A DNA stretch of 64,000 bases from the NCBI GenBank assembly GCA_026225945.1, contig JAMJFZ010001258.1:15604001-15668000 (forward strand), given 5' to 3'. The notes beneath the pieces are model-generated. The model was not told the origin of the DNA. It made no database searches and was given only the letters and a program-made list of their open reading frames with translations. The DNA is from Cricetomys ansorgei. Its lineage: Eukaryota > Chordata > Mammalia > Rodentia > Nesomyidae. A program made the position numbers and the translations under genes. Of this stretch, positions 11,336 through 22,389 are shown one piece after another (positions within the stretch are counted from its first letter, which is position 1; every line of letters begins with the position of its first letter).

Positions 11336-14300
11336 AAGATAGAGAGAAAGAAAGAAGAAGGTGGAGAAGGAGGATGAGGTGGAGAAGGAGGAGAAGGAGA
11401 AGAAGGAGAAGAAGAGGAAGAAGAGGGAGAAGAAGGGGAGAAGAGGGAGAAGAGGGAGATTAGGCCATGTCTGGGCAACAAAAGGACAGAACGAGAGCCC
11501 AGGAAAGCTGTGGAGAATGGTCATCTTTGTCAAAGAACATGGGAGTACCACTATGAGACAGGTAATTAAATAAAAAGATAGGGCAGTCAAGTATGAGGTG
11601 AAAGGGACAGGAGAGCAGATATCAAGGAGAGAATAACCACAGAGACGAAGCAAGAGGTTGGTAGCACTTTGAGTTCATGAAGACTCCGGAGTCAAAGGGA
11701 ACTGACTCATTGCGCAGACGCTGCTCACCCGCACAGGACACGCATCAGCCCAGGCTATGCCGCTTCTGTGCCAGTCTCAAGATCTTATAGCATAGGTGTT
11801 GTTTCTTTTTTTAAACACGGGTCAAATCGAGACTATACACAATGGTGGGAAGTTCCTGGAAGCTGAGGGACGGCCCGGGACACTATAGTCATGTGGCACA
11901 GTCAGGTTTACCAAACTAGGGAATAGTTATTTTTTCCTACATAGGCAGCAGGCTCACATATGTAAAGCATTGCGCCTACTGGCCTCTCCATTGATGTTAC
12001 TGTCCAATTTATGCATTGCTGCCCTCAGTAAGACGCAACCTAACTCGGAGTTGGCTGGAAAAGGAGAACTTAAAAGGACCCAAATCACAGGTGGTGATGG
12101 TTGGGGAAATTAAAATCCATGAATTAGCCCTTGTTTTACAGTAGAAACCTAAGATCCAAAGTAATCATAAAAACAGGTTATAACCTGGTCTCTCTGCCTT
12201 CGCCTAAATGCTGTAATCAGCAACCCACCTTGTGTACTCTTGATGTGAACTGATGACTTACCAAGAGATGCCACTGAGACCAGGGAATTCTCTCGAGCAC
12301 CAGTGCTCCTGTCGTAGGGCTGATATCCATAGAGATGGGCGGCACTGTTCACCAGCCAGGTGCTGTTCAAAATTACAGCATACCGCAGGAAGGTAGCGAT
12401 GCACAAGCTGTTTTGAAAAGTTTCACCCCAGAAGTACCAGGGTACCAGTGTGGGCAGGACGATGCAGATGAGTAACACAGTTGGCTTGTAGTACCTATGT
12501 GGAGAGGTCACACACTGAGTCTGTGCAGAGGTGCTGCAAGCACGCTTGAGAGAGCTACATTTCCTGGCTGGGCTGGCTTTTCTCCTACACTATGAATACA
12601 GGAGGGGTGAGATATCTTTTGAGAATATAGTGCTATCTTACTCTATATACATATATATGTATGTTATATATGTGTGCATGTATATCATATATATATATAC
12701 ACGCTTTGCCTGCACGTATGTATGTGCATCACATATATGCAGGTACCCAAAGAGGTCAGAAGAAGACATTGGATCTCTTGGAACTGGATTTTCAAGTTGT
12801 GAGCCACCATGTGGCTGCTGGAAATCAAATTTGGGTCCTCTGGAAGAGCTGCCAGTGCTCTTAACCATTGAGCCATCTCTCTCTCCAGTCCTGATCCCAC
12901 TCTTTAGATGAGACATGCTGGTAGAACATGGGTTAGAACATGGGTCTGTTGACTAGAAATCCATCGTTTCTTTCACAAAGTATAAGGCCACATTGGCCAA
13001 ACAAGTCAAAATCAAACCACAAACTTAACCGCTGGGTTCTGCTGCCCGGGCTCGCCCAGCTGCCTTTGGGAGCCTTTCTTGAGTCCATGTCTGTCTCTGA
13101 CATGGAATGTGTGACAGTGTTCTTTTCCTGCTAACCCCCTCCGAGATCTTTGCTCCGTTTTCTGGGGCACGCTGAGTGTCCTTTATACCTACGGCTCTCT
13201 GTCCCCTTGGAAACGTCTCTCATTCCTCACTCCCCGCCACTGATATGTCAAAAGAACTGACTGACAGCTGTTAAGCAGTCTCACGTTCACCGTGAACTGA
13301 CACTGCGTGCAACTCCTTCCCTTTCCACTCTTACCTCTGCTTCCCTGGCCTGGGTCATCCATATCTAACCTGTTTCCCTGACTTGCACCTGTCAATCAAC
13401 CAAGGGCTGCTTCCACCTGTCCTGGGGTGTGTTTTTAAAGGGATGTGAGCATGCAAATTGAATAAAATCCTTCAGCTGTAATTTAATGTGTTAGAAAAAA
13501 GTAGAGTCCCTAAACCCCAGGCGCCCTGGACTCCACCCCCTTCACTCACCTCCTCTGGAACATCACCAGCTTCTCAGCTTTAAGGTCAGACATGTCCAGT
13601 TTTCCGCCCTTCTCTTTGACAGCCGGGTGTTTGCGCACAAGCAGCCAGCCCACGTGAGAGAAGAAAAAGCCCCGCCGGGAATTGTGAGGGTCGGCGTGTG
13701 TTTCTGTGAACTTATGGTGGGCGCGGTGGTCTCGGGCCCATTCATACACGTCATTCTGGAAGGACAGGAAAGAGGGACCCAGTATTGGGAAGAGATGCCC
13801 TCTGGGAGAATGCAGTGCCCAGATGTTGCAAAGGTACAGACCTCATGTCACAAAGTCCCCAGGACTCTGGCCCAAAGGAGGCTTTGGAGAGTATTCTCTT
13901 CTGCACACTTGCCATGAGGCAACCTGGGAAAGCAACTTACAGCCCCAGACCGGGAGTCTCACTGCTGCTTCCTTCGGTTGACTGACGGGTAGATAGTGCA
14001 TACTGTGAGGGGTTCCTCGGCCCGGAGAGAAAGGCAAGAGACACTAGCTCTGGGAGAAAGGATGTGAGACGGGCTCCTCATGGAATACCTAAACCTGGGC
14101 ACAGAGAATGCGAGGCAAACGCCCCGGCTTCCGAGGGTGCAGCGCTGTCATAAGGCACAGGGATATTCATCCTGACGTCTCTGCAAGAGACAGCTCGCGC
14201 GACCCAGTGTCAGGGCCATTGTGTAACTCAGGAGCCTCGGCACCTTCTCGAGACAACTTCTGGCTTATTTGTGACTCTTTCTATCCTTTCAAAAATACAT

Positions 14301-17300
14301 CGAGGCCATCAGGACATCAGGAGCCTTTGAGGAATAAGTTAGAGTAGACACATGATTGAGTTCCTCCAGTCATGCCGAGGCAGAGGGGACTGATGGATTT
14401 CCTGTTTCCTCTTACTGCAGACTAAGCCCCATACCATGAGCTGTCCTGAGCCCGCTGCTGAAGTCTGAAGACAGCGAGAGCCCCAGATTCCCTTCAGCTT
14501 TTTTATTATGACTTCCACAGTTGGCTTACCCATGCGGTCACTCATAAGACCCCCGTGTTTACATGTCCAGCCTCTTAGTGACCAAGTACAAAACGGGGCT
14601 CGACCTCCTAAAACATTTTGAGGATTTTATGGGTTCATCTATGTCACAAATGCTAGCATTCTGCCTGCCATCAAAGTGTTCTTATTACCCGCAGCATGGT
14701 CCCCCCAAGTCTGTGTGACAAATTACTTTCCATCCCATGGGACTCCTGAGGTAGACACCTTACAGCACGAGTTTATTGTTCACCGAGTGCTCAAGAAACC
14801 AGGGTGTGTCAGTGTCCGGCTGATGAGTCGTGGCCCTTTAAGCCAAACAAGCACATACAACACGGGAAACTTGGGGTCAGAGTCTTCCAATTAACTCTGG
14901 TTTACCTCGGTACTGAGCATGCGCTTACGGCGACTACCGCACGGAAGATGAGGTCAATGGCTATCCTGGTGGCTCCTCTTGGGGTGCTTACTCGCTGCAC
15001 CTTGACTCCAGCCTTCACAGAGTAGGAACAGAGCCTCTGCAGTGGCGTCTTACCTGGAAAGCCATAGTGTTGGCAATGATGAGGAAGACCCTCAGAGGCA
15101 GCCGCGCCTTGTAGGTTCGGTGGCTCCACAGGCGATGAGCCCCGGCCGTGATGCCCAGACCTGCGACTACACTGCAGAATAATCCTGGGGGAGGACAATA
15201 AGGGAGTCACCAACTGCCGTGGGTCCCATCAGGACACAGGTGTGAGGACGCCGCTGACTCTCGCTCGTCTGCCTCTTCTTTAGAGTTAATGAAGATCCTT
15301 TCCCTGAACCCTGGGGTGCCTTGGTTTTCGATATCTCGTGGCTTTGAACACTTGCGCAGTCCCATCATGCCCCAGTCTCTCTATCTAGAGGTGGAGGTAT
15401 GCTTAGAGGCCCCAGAAATAAAGACGCGAATCAAGACAGGCAACGGGGCTCTCACTGTCAGTCTGCAGGGGCAGTATCCCTTGAGCCTATCAGCTCCGGC
15501 TTTCCTCTGATCGATTCTAAGTTGTTCAGGGCCACAGATTAGTCCCTCCTTGCTTTGAAAAATAGCAACCGGAGAAATTTGGTCTGATCAATTACAACAA
15601 CCCCATTTTTTAAGAGCTACTGAGAGATTACAGGTCTGTGCCAATTCACCAGCCAGGACAACAGCATTTCAATCTGATGGCAGCAGATTGCCCATGACAG
15701 GGGGAGTCAGCCTGGCATGGTTATATTTTTACAGTGGCCTGAGCTTTTCCAAGGGTGCTAATATTTTCACAGTTACTCCAAACCTTGGATGGTAGGTGTC
15801 ATCACTTCTGCATCTTAAAGAAATAGATCACAGAAAAGATTGAGTTTACTTAGAATCACTGTAGCAAGATGTAGCCATGGGTTGAAGCTCAGTTTAATAG
15901 GTTCCAGCTTTACCATCCATCCCCCAAGGTGTGCCAAGATTCCAAACCTCTGCTTTTCCATGCCCCTCTGTCAGTCCGGATGCTCGCTGCCGATACAGTG
16001 CTGGGCGATGCTTAAGCTGGCAGCTGGAGGTGCCTCTATCAGGGTAAGTCAACTCTGTTATATTCATGCAGGGGACTAAGGATGGTTACCATGCCCTGCT
16101 CCACTGTTGAAGTCAAAGGCTTAGAAGGTACCTCTTATGATTGTTACTAGGGAAGGCAGCAATCTCCCCTTGCTCTGTCCCTTGACTAAGGCTGTACCCG
16201 TGAGGGCTTGGAGGAGACTTTTAACGGTGCTTCACTCCTGTGTGCAGCTGGATGATGGCTCCTTGGAGGCCACAGAGCGTTGATCAGGTTGAAGTCACTA
16301 TACATTGTATTAACTGCCTTGTATCCTTTAGGGCCAGAGATAACAGTTTCTCAAACAGCCTTTCCCCTCTCCCGCCCCATCCTGTTCCTCTCATTCGATC
16401 CCCAGAAAGGCCACAGAGCCAGTGTACAGCCAGGGAAGGTTCTGGCTACATTCCCTCCGAGCGGTGACCAGACCCAAGTGATTTGCTGCTTCCAGGTATG
16501 TTTAGAGTGAGATCCTCTCACATGTATGATATAATCCTGAAGGGGGAGGAGCAGTGTCCTGCAGCCACAGGAGGAAAGAAAGGGCCTTGGGCAAAGCAGA
16601 GGTTCTCAGTGGAGCACCCAAGAATGCCCATGTTAGTCACAGGTATCTCCCGTACACTGCTTTGCAAGCACATGCAGTAAGTACAAGGGGGTTGGGACAA
16701 GAACCCAAACACTGTGTGGCCTGTCCTTCCCAACCCCCTGACTGTCAAATAGATGGCTCCATTCAAACAGATTAGCTCCACACCCTCCAGGAACAGACCA
16801 TTTGTGTCCATGGGGGTTATCAAGCAACATCTTGTAGTATTGTTCTCAGAAGTGGGCTGGAGTGTTTTTCCTTTAGCCCTCAAGGTAAAGTCCCTTCAAA
16901 AGGACAGAGGCTCTCAAAGTAGCTATTAGGAAAAAGACATTTTGTTGACTGACAGGGCCTACCTGGGCAGCAGAGCCACACACCTGTGCACTGGGGCTGT
17001 ATGAGAGCCTGCCTCACCTCTCTTTGGGGGCAAATAAACCTGGCCTGGCTATAATATTGTATAAATATTTTTTTTGTGGGTAACTCCTTTCTATTCCTTC
17101 TTCTCCAATGAGTCCCACCTAAACAGTCTCCCCTTGCTCTATTCCCTGCCTAGGCAAATCACCCATGGGACACCCCCCCTCAGGTTCCCATGTCTCCAAG
17201 CAAGGGCCTTAGTTTTCTTGTGGCAGGCAAGCCTGAGACGGGAAGCTTTTTGAACAGAAAAGCTCTTTTGGAGACTGCCAATTCTTTGCCACACATTTGT

Positions 17301-18331
17301 CCCTCGAAAGCATTCACGGGCTTTAACATCCATATTAAAGGACTCCCAGAATTGACACTCTGTATCCCAGGAGGTTCTGTTCCCAGTCTAGTCATTAGTA
17401 TCTCACGAACTGGAGAGAAAAAGGCTCTAAAAATCTGGATAGAGAGAGTGCCTACTTTTCTGAGTCAAAGTCTTCCTCATTAAAGAGCAGAGGGAAACCT
17501 GGAGTACTAGCTCAGGACAGAGAGGTGGGGGGGGCATTACCCAAGAGCCAGGTGTAGAGCTTGCAGGAGGGAGCCAGCGTGATCCCATACAGGGCGCCCA
17601 CGTGCAGGAGGCCCATGAGGATAATGTTTCTCCAGACGTACTCCAGCTTGGGCGGGGGGCCCTCCTCATCCTGGTAGGTGGGGTCATGTATATCTTCTTT
17701 CATTTCGGGGCGGATGTCTTCTAAGCGGAGGGGTATCTTCTCTACCTTCTCTTCCCCATCCTGCTGACCGCTGGAGTGAGGTTCTGTGATGGTGGTGGTG
17801 CCACCGTTGCTAGAGATCTTCAAAGAGAGGGAGCAGAGAGTCAAGAGCAGGTACATGTGGGTAGCAGGAGGGGATTTATTTCCCCTGTGATACAGCCAAG
17901 GCAGTGGAGGCACAGACCTGGCTCCAGTGCCCAGATCACAGAGCACACGTAGACACTGAAGACAGAGTACACCCCAAGACGGACCAGAGAATACTTCGCA
18001 GAAACTACACAAATGTGTTGACAATAAAACCTCAAGGGGTCAGGAAAGGGGTGACACATTCATACCTAAAGCAACATACAAAGGAAAGCGGACATGCATG
18101 CGAAAAGGTACTGAGTGGATTGGGCTTTTCTACTTTAAAGTCCACTGCTAAAATAAACTCCACATCCCTCTCTTGAAGAGCACACAAATCCAAAAAGATG
18201 TCCAAGATGTCTCCGTAGCTCTCAGCTCTGGCCTCTACCAACCAGTCAGCAATCCCACGTGGAGCCAAAAACCCCCATGCTGCTGGGGTAACCGGTGAAG
18301 AGCTGACCTCTTGGGGCAGGTGGGCCGGCAT
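8856..18331 (-). CDS. Scd4: Stearoyl-CoA desaturase, Scd4-like (copy A), six coding exons, intact
   Basis: The coding sequence joins six minus-strand exons: 18331-18308, 17817-17541, 15184-15054, 13755-13550, 12494-12262 and 9055-8856. The total is 1,071 nt, or 356 residues plus TGA, and every junction is GT-AG and in frame. The family is the ER-membrane diiron delta-9 acyl-CoA desaturase, which uses cytochrome b5 and oxygen. Visible ligands are H117/H122 (HRLWSH), H154/H157/H158 (HRAHH), N262 and H266 (NSAAH) and H295/H298/H299 (HNYHH), so the diiron site is complete. Hydrophobic spans lie near residues 73-91, 98-116, 218-236 and 245-265. The N-terminal TEPHS and QQDGEEK, the YTWLLG, and the GARENSLVSVASLG stretch resemble mouse Scd4 as I remember it; that orthology is inference. 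Odd points are Cys104, Ser105 and Gly109, where SCD1 has Tyr, Tyr104 and Ala108. Length fits the family (353-359). The start codon has A at -3. Confidence 0.9.
10440..10672 (+). mobile_element. B2 SINE in intron 5 of copy A
   Basis: Contains TGAGAGACGCTCAGCTGTTA, then the B-box-like GGATTCAATTCTTAGCACTC, ending AAAAATAAATAAATC. It is inserted in the copy A intron that is 2 kb longer than its copy B counterpart. Confidence 0.8.
10680..10835 (+). mobile_element. B1 SINE in intron 5 of copy A
   Basis: GACTCACGCCTTTAATCTCA, then GGAGGTAGAGGCAGACAGAT and an A-rich end. It is directly downstream of a B2. Confidence 0.8.
11068..11283 (-). mobile_element. Inverted B2 SINE with an (ATTT)n tail expansion
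   Basis: The (ATTT)n tract at 11,068-11,117 is the expanded tail. The inverted B2 head ends at GAGCCATCTCACCGGCTC. Confidence 0.75.
11303..11462 (+). repeat. (TG)n-(AG)n and long purine tract in intron 5 of copy A
   Basis: (TG)n at 11,303-11,321 passes into GAGAGA, then an almost unbroken G/A tract (AGAAGG-type units) to about 11,460. Any open frame here is a repeat artefact. Confidence 0.9.
12262..12494 (-). CDS. Scd4: Scd4-like copy A, coding exon 5
   Basis: It encodes residues 213-290: the third and fourth membrane spans and the NSAAH metal-ligand segment (N262, H266). This is the exon most diverged from copy B (QPYDRSTGAREN versus RPYDKNISSREN) and the one most like Scd4. The donor is GTAAGT. 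Confidence 0.9.
12640..12895 (-). mobile_element. Inverted B2 SINE in intron 4 of copy A
   Basis: Starts with a TATATATG-rich tail and continues through GTGAGCCACCATGTGGCTGC to the inverted head ATTGAGCCATCTCTC. Confidence 0.8.
13550..13755 (-). CDS. Scd4: Scd4-like copy A, coding exon 4
   Basis: It encodes residues 145-212 and two bases of codon 213: the second histidine box HRAHH (154-158) and the cytosolic loop ending in FQRR. It differs from copy B's exon 4 at only five of 206 bases by my reading. One of these changes Ser to Thr in HHKFTETH. Confidence 0.92.
15054..15184 (-). CDS. Scd4: Scd4-like copy A, coding exon 3
   Basis: It encodes residues 101-144, including the second membrane span and the first histidine box (H117, H122). 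The stretch before the box, LFCSVVAGLGITAG, is the most divergent part relative to copy B and carries the tunnel-end substitutions. The donor is GTAAGA. Confidence 0.9.
15185..17540 (-). other. Intron 2 of copy A
   Basis: 2.4 kb of mainly unique sequence. I see no SINE or gene in it. Around 17,180-17,470 it resembles the corresponding part of copy B's intron 2 near 48,560-48,740. Confidence 0.7.
17541..17817 (-). CDS. Scd4: Scd4-like copy A, coding exon 2
   Basis: It encodes residues 9-100 plus one base of codon 101. It holds the variable cytosolic N-terminus, the conserved YQDEEGPPPKLEYVWRN segment and the first membrane span. It is 6 nt shorter than copy B's exon 2. The acceptor is TTTGAAG and the donor GTAATG. 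Confidence 0.9.
18308..18331 (-). CDS. Scd4: Scd4-like copy A, coding exon 1
   Basis: It encodes residues 1-8, MPAHLPQE, the conserved SCD amino terminus. The donor is GTCAGC, less canonical than copy B's GTGAGC. The ATG is at 18331-18329 in the context AAGATG. Reading on past the donor stays open but is intronic, because the homologous exon 2 joins exactly here. Confidence 0.85.
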
Positions 18332-18489
18332 CTTGGTTCTTTAGAAGCAGCGGGCAGCTTGGGATCCAGGTCTGTAGCGGCTGAGGATGGCTGGAACGGA
18401 GTCCAGAGGCCACTGTGTGCCCCGACCTAGCTTACTATGCAGGTGTCACCACTCAGTCCTGCTGTGCGTGGCTCTCTCCAGGCTCGGGA

Positions 18490-18495
18490 TTTAAA
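18490..18495 (-). promoter_or_regulatory. Candidate TATA-like box of copy A
   Basis: TTTAAA lies about 160 bp upstream of the copy A ATG, which would put transcription start near 18,460. A plus-strand CCAAT sits further upstream at 18,559-18,563. Around 18,585-18,604 the sequence matches the copy B promoter at about 49,907-49,927, which supports this as the shared promoter region. There is no experimental evidence. Confidence 0.35.
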
Positions 18496-19870
18496 GGGTA
18501 GGTAAACCTGGCAGTTGGCGACTGTGTCTGGTATTTGCTCAGACAAGCTTCAGGACTGCCAATAAGGGATAAAGTGTTCAGAGCTGGCTAGTCAAGGCAG
18601 CCCAGTAAGGAGATGAAGGCTGAAGGCGAGAGAGGGGAGGGGCGGCACACAGAAAGAGCCACCCTTGCTCCAGTTCCTAGAGAGATGGAGTGTTTTTGGC
18701 ACTCTGGTGAGTCTTTGGACAGGGAATTTGTTGCAATCTTGTCTTCTCGGCTTTGGCACCAGAATCTGCTGTCCCCTTGGCAGACTGCTCCGTGGTCTCA
18801 CATCTATGGGCCCTGGGTCCCTGCCAGCATCTTGGCTGAAGGAAGCTGGGCTCCAGCTCTCAAGCTTCAGAGAGCACACAGTGTTCTCAAAATGGGAGAA
18901 AACCGAGTCTGGTGGTGAGAGGCAAGTCCAAACCCGGGACGGGCACAGGTGATGGGCAAACGTGTCACAGTGGGGCAATCCACAGTGGGGACATCTCATC
19001 TGTGTCCAAAACAATTCCACCTTCTCTTTCCGTTCACCAAGTGAGTTGTGTTTGTGTGTAGGGGGGACTGGCCTCCATCCCCAGACCTCGAGACAAGGGT
19101 GGGTGTGTATCCCGCCTTCTTACTCAGTGCCAGAGGCCAGCAGTGGCTCTTCCCCGCCCACCCACTCAGAATGCTCTGATCACCTTGCGCACAGATCCAA
19201 GTGCCTGAGCCCACACTGTCACAGGACAGGTTTCACAGGGGACAACCACCTCCAGACGTCAGTAACCGATCCCTTCCCTGTGTTCCTGCCTCCGGAGCAT
19301 CTGCTTCGACAGGGAGGTTTGAAGATTCCTCTGTCAGGATGGAATATGGGTGTCTTCTATAAGGAAAGGCAGGACTCCCAGGTAGGTGTTTACAGGCTGC
19401 AGAGATGCATTTGCATGTGGGGTAGGAACAGGAAGCAAGTACTGAGTGATTCTTACAGGCTAACTTAAAAGCTTTAGCTAAAGTCTCCCCGTGATCTATG
19501 ACTCCATTAGAAGGAGGAGGAAATTGAGACACAGATCAGTAATCCTGTGATCCCGGGAGCCAATGACCCATAGAGCTGGAAACTGACCGCAGTGATGTAG
19601 TGCCAGGCCCAAGCTCTCAAACTCTGCTCAGAATGCTGGGGCCCTAGGACCCCAAGACAAACCGACCTCATAGCCATCGACACTAGCTCACGGCAGGGGC
19701 AAAGAAGCTCAAACTTCAGTGCTTTGCATTCACTGCATCTCCTGAGACACTTTTTGTTTTCTAGGCAAAAGAAACTGCATGAGAGTAAGCATGCCCAACT
19801 TCTTCCTCTGTGAAAGCTTTCCTGACTTTCCCCAGCTCCCCTCCCCTCCCTGTCCCATCACATGGTGGGG

Positions 19871-20045
19871 GACCTGCTGGGTGATGGTGGCCCATGCCTT
19901 TGATCCCAGCACTTGGAAGGCAGAGGCAGGTGGATCTCTGTGAGGTCCAGGCCAGCCTGATCTGTGGAGAGAGTTCCAGGACAGCCAGGGCTACACAGAG
20001 AAACCCTGTCTTGAAAGAAATCAAACCAAACCAAACAAACCAAAA
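19871..20045 (+). mobile_element. B1 SINE
   Basis: CCATGCCTTTGATCCCAGCA, GGCAGGTGGATCTCTGTGAG and an A-rich tail with CAAACC repeats. Confidence 0.9.
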
Positions 20046-20402
20046 GGAACTGTTGCAAGCCCATCTAATTGGTATACCGTAAGCTTTCCTTACAGAATTT
20101 CTCACAGGAGTTAATTACTCAATAAACACTTCCCAGAAGGGGAAAGAGTTAAGGGATATGATGAGGGTCCAGTGAGTAGTATAATTTGCTTGAAATATGA
20201 TTTGTAAATGTGAGCTGGATAAATCTACACTAGTAGCTTTAAAAGTTGGAGTGGCATTATCTAGTGCTGGTGAGGAGGTAAAGAAATGGGAACTTGTACA
20301 CTCCTGAGGAGCCTGGAAGATCAACCTATTAGCACCTAATAAAGTCAAATATGTGACAACACCCTGGGCTACAGAGCTAGACTCTATCTCAAAACAAAAA
20401 TT

Positions 20403-20760
20403 TAAATCCTATCCAGCACTTGGGAAGGCAGAGGCAGTTGGATCTCTATGACTTTGAGTTTCACCTGGTCTACTCAGTGAGTTCCTGGCCGGCCAGGGCC
20501 ACATAGTGAGAATCTATCTCAAAAACAAACAATAAACAAATCCTTATTCAGCATATTTACACAAAAGCCTAAACTAATGCTGGGAAGTGGTGGCACACGC
20601 CTTTCATCCAGCACTTAGGAGGCAGAAGCAGGCGGATTTCTGTGAGTTCAAGGCCAGCCTGGTCTAGAGAGTTCCGGGACAGCCAGAGTTAAAACAGAGA
20701 AACCCTGTCTCATAAAACCAAAAACCAAAAACCAAAACCAAAACCAAAACCAAAGCAAAC
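20403..20760 (+). mobile_element. Two adjacent B1 SINEs
   Basis: The first B1 occupies 20,403-20,545 and the second 20,578-20,760. The second begins GGGAAGTGGTGGCACACGCC and ends with a (CAAAAC)n-type tail near 20,720-20,760. Confidence 0.85.
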
Positions 20761-21124
20761 AAAAAGCCTAAACTAAAAATTCTCATAGACCCAAGGATGC
20801 TTCTCAGCTGAGGGAACAGATCACCCTAGAACAGATCACCTGAATCTAGAATCTGGGTTTGAATATGGCCACTGCTGCCTACAACCTAATAGAGAGTAGA
20901 GGCCATCTTTGGAACACAAGATCTGTGTGAGAATCTTAAAGCTACTCAAGTATACAAATGGCAAATAAAGGGCATTTAATCTGAACTAAAATTTATTTGG
21001 CTCATTTATACATTTGTTTTTTTTTTTAATCTTATGCATGGAAGTCAGACAACCTTGGAGGACAGAAGCAACCTGCAACTGAGAACTGTAGACTAAGTCA
21101 ACTATTCTTCAAAGTGTAAAAACC

Positions 21125-21420
21125 AACCAGGGACTGGGGAGATATCTCAAGTAAACAGCCTGCTGCATAAATACAAGGACTCCAGTTCAGAACTCCAGCA
21201 CCCCCATAAGTACCAGGAATGACAGGGCATGTTTGTAACTCAGGACCAGGGGGCAGAGACAGGAGGATCCCTGGATATTCCACAGGCCAGCCAGGCTAGC
21301 CAATCTGTGAACACAAGGTTCAGTAAGAGTCTGTCTGGAAAAATAAGATGAAGAGTGAGAGTTTCCTCTATCCTGACATTGACCTCTGGCTTCCACACAC
21401 ACAAGGATGTGCCTGTACCT
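21125..21420 (+). mobile_element. B2-type SINE leading into the CA-rich tract
   Basis: Head GGGACTGGGGAGATATCTCA, then GAACTCCAGCACCCCCATAA. The region continues into the CA-rich minisatellite, which probably grew from its tail. Confidence 0.55.
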
Positions 21421-21830
21421 GCATCACACACACGCACACACACACGCACACATGCATACACACAGGCACACACACTCACATGCACACACACACACATTCA
21501 CACAGGCACACACATACATGCACACACACACACATTCACACAGGCACACACACACATGAACACACACATGCATTCACACAGGCACACACACACATGAACA
21601 CACACATGCATTCACACAGGCACAAACACACACATGCACACACACATGCATTCACACAGGCACACACACACATGAACACACACACACATTCACACAGGCA
21701 CAAACACACACATGCACACACACATGCATTCACACAGGCACACACATGCATGCACACACACACACATTCACACAGGCACACACACACACATGCACACACA
21801 CATGCATTCACACAGGCACATACATATTAC
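21395..21830 (+). repeat. CA-rich minisatellite with higher-order units
   Basis: The tract is CA dinucleotides punctuated at regular spacing by TTCACACAGGCA and CATGCA or CATGAA, giving repeat units of about 40-48 bp repeated roughly eight times. It is open in a frame on each strand only because the repeat lacks stops. Confidence 0.9.
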
Positions 21831-22389
21831 CGCAGTATGGTGGTGCATGTACTCTTGGTTACCCTTTCATTTCACTTTGCTCCCTTCCTTGGGATAAAAG
21901 GCAAAAGTACCTTCAGCTCTGGTCTTTTATACAGAATATTGCCCTTTACTTGGGAAATCTAGAATAATCCCTCCTTTCCCTCATTGGCTATCAGCTCTGA
22001 ATGAAAGGAAACCTACTACATAAACAAGAAAACTGGAGGATGACATTGGAATGATACTGGTAGACCAGATGTCCTCACACATTCATCGTGCGATGCTAGT
22101 CAGTGGAGAGCGCTGTCTCATTTTAATTAAGTTCAGAAGAAACACTGAACTCGGGCCCTCAAGCTTGTTGGCGAGCGTCCTTAGCGCCCCCCCAACCCTG
22201 CGCCATCTCTCAGTCCCATTTCACTTTCTTGATAGATTCTTTGGAAGCACACACGTTTCCTGTTTTGATGAAGCATGAGTGTCCATACTGACACTCAGCC
22301 CGAGGCCTTGACCTACACAAGTCTCTTCTCTGTGATAAGACATTATCATCTTATTTTCAAATGGACGTTTAGATTTTAATTATGTTAAA

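Larger units (their letters stand above)
9056..12261 (-). other. Intron 5 of copy A
   Basis: It is 3.2 kb, against 1.2 kb in copy B. The excess is a B2, a B1, an inverted B2 and the purine tract. The first 50 bp next to exon 6 are identical to copy B. Confidence 0.8.

Noticed and set aside
17512..18024. A longer minus-strand reading frame around exon 2 of copy A, starting in the intron
   Set aside because: The homologous exon starts at 17,817 after an AG acceptor and joins MPAHLPQE from exon 1; the upstream extension is intron.
21395..21830. CRISPR-like regular spacing of repeats
   Set aside because: The units are low-complexity CA repeats in a rodent genome with no unique spacers or cas genes.
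21348..21962. A 204-codon open frame on the plus strand, with long frames on the other strand too
   Set aside because: It is the CA minisatellite read through; the His/Thr-repeat product is a composition artefact.
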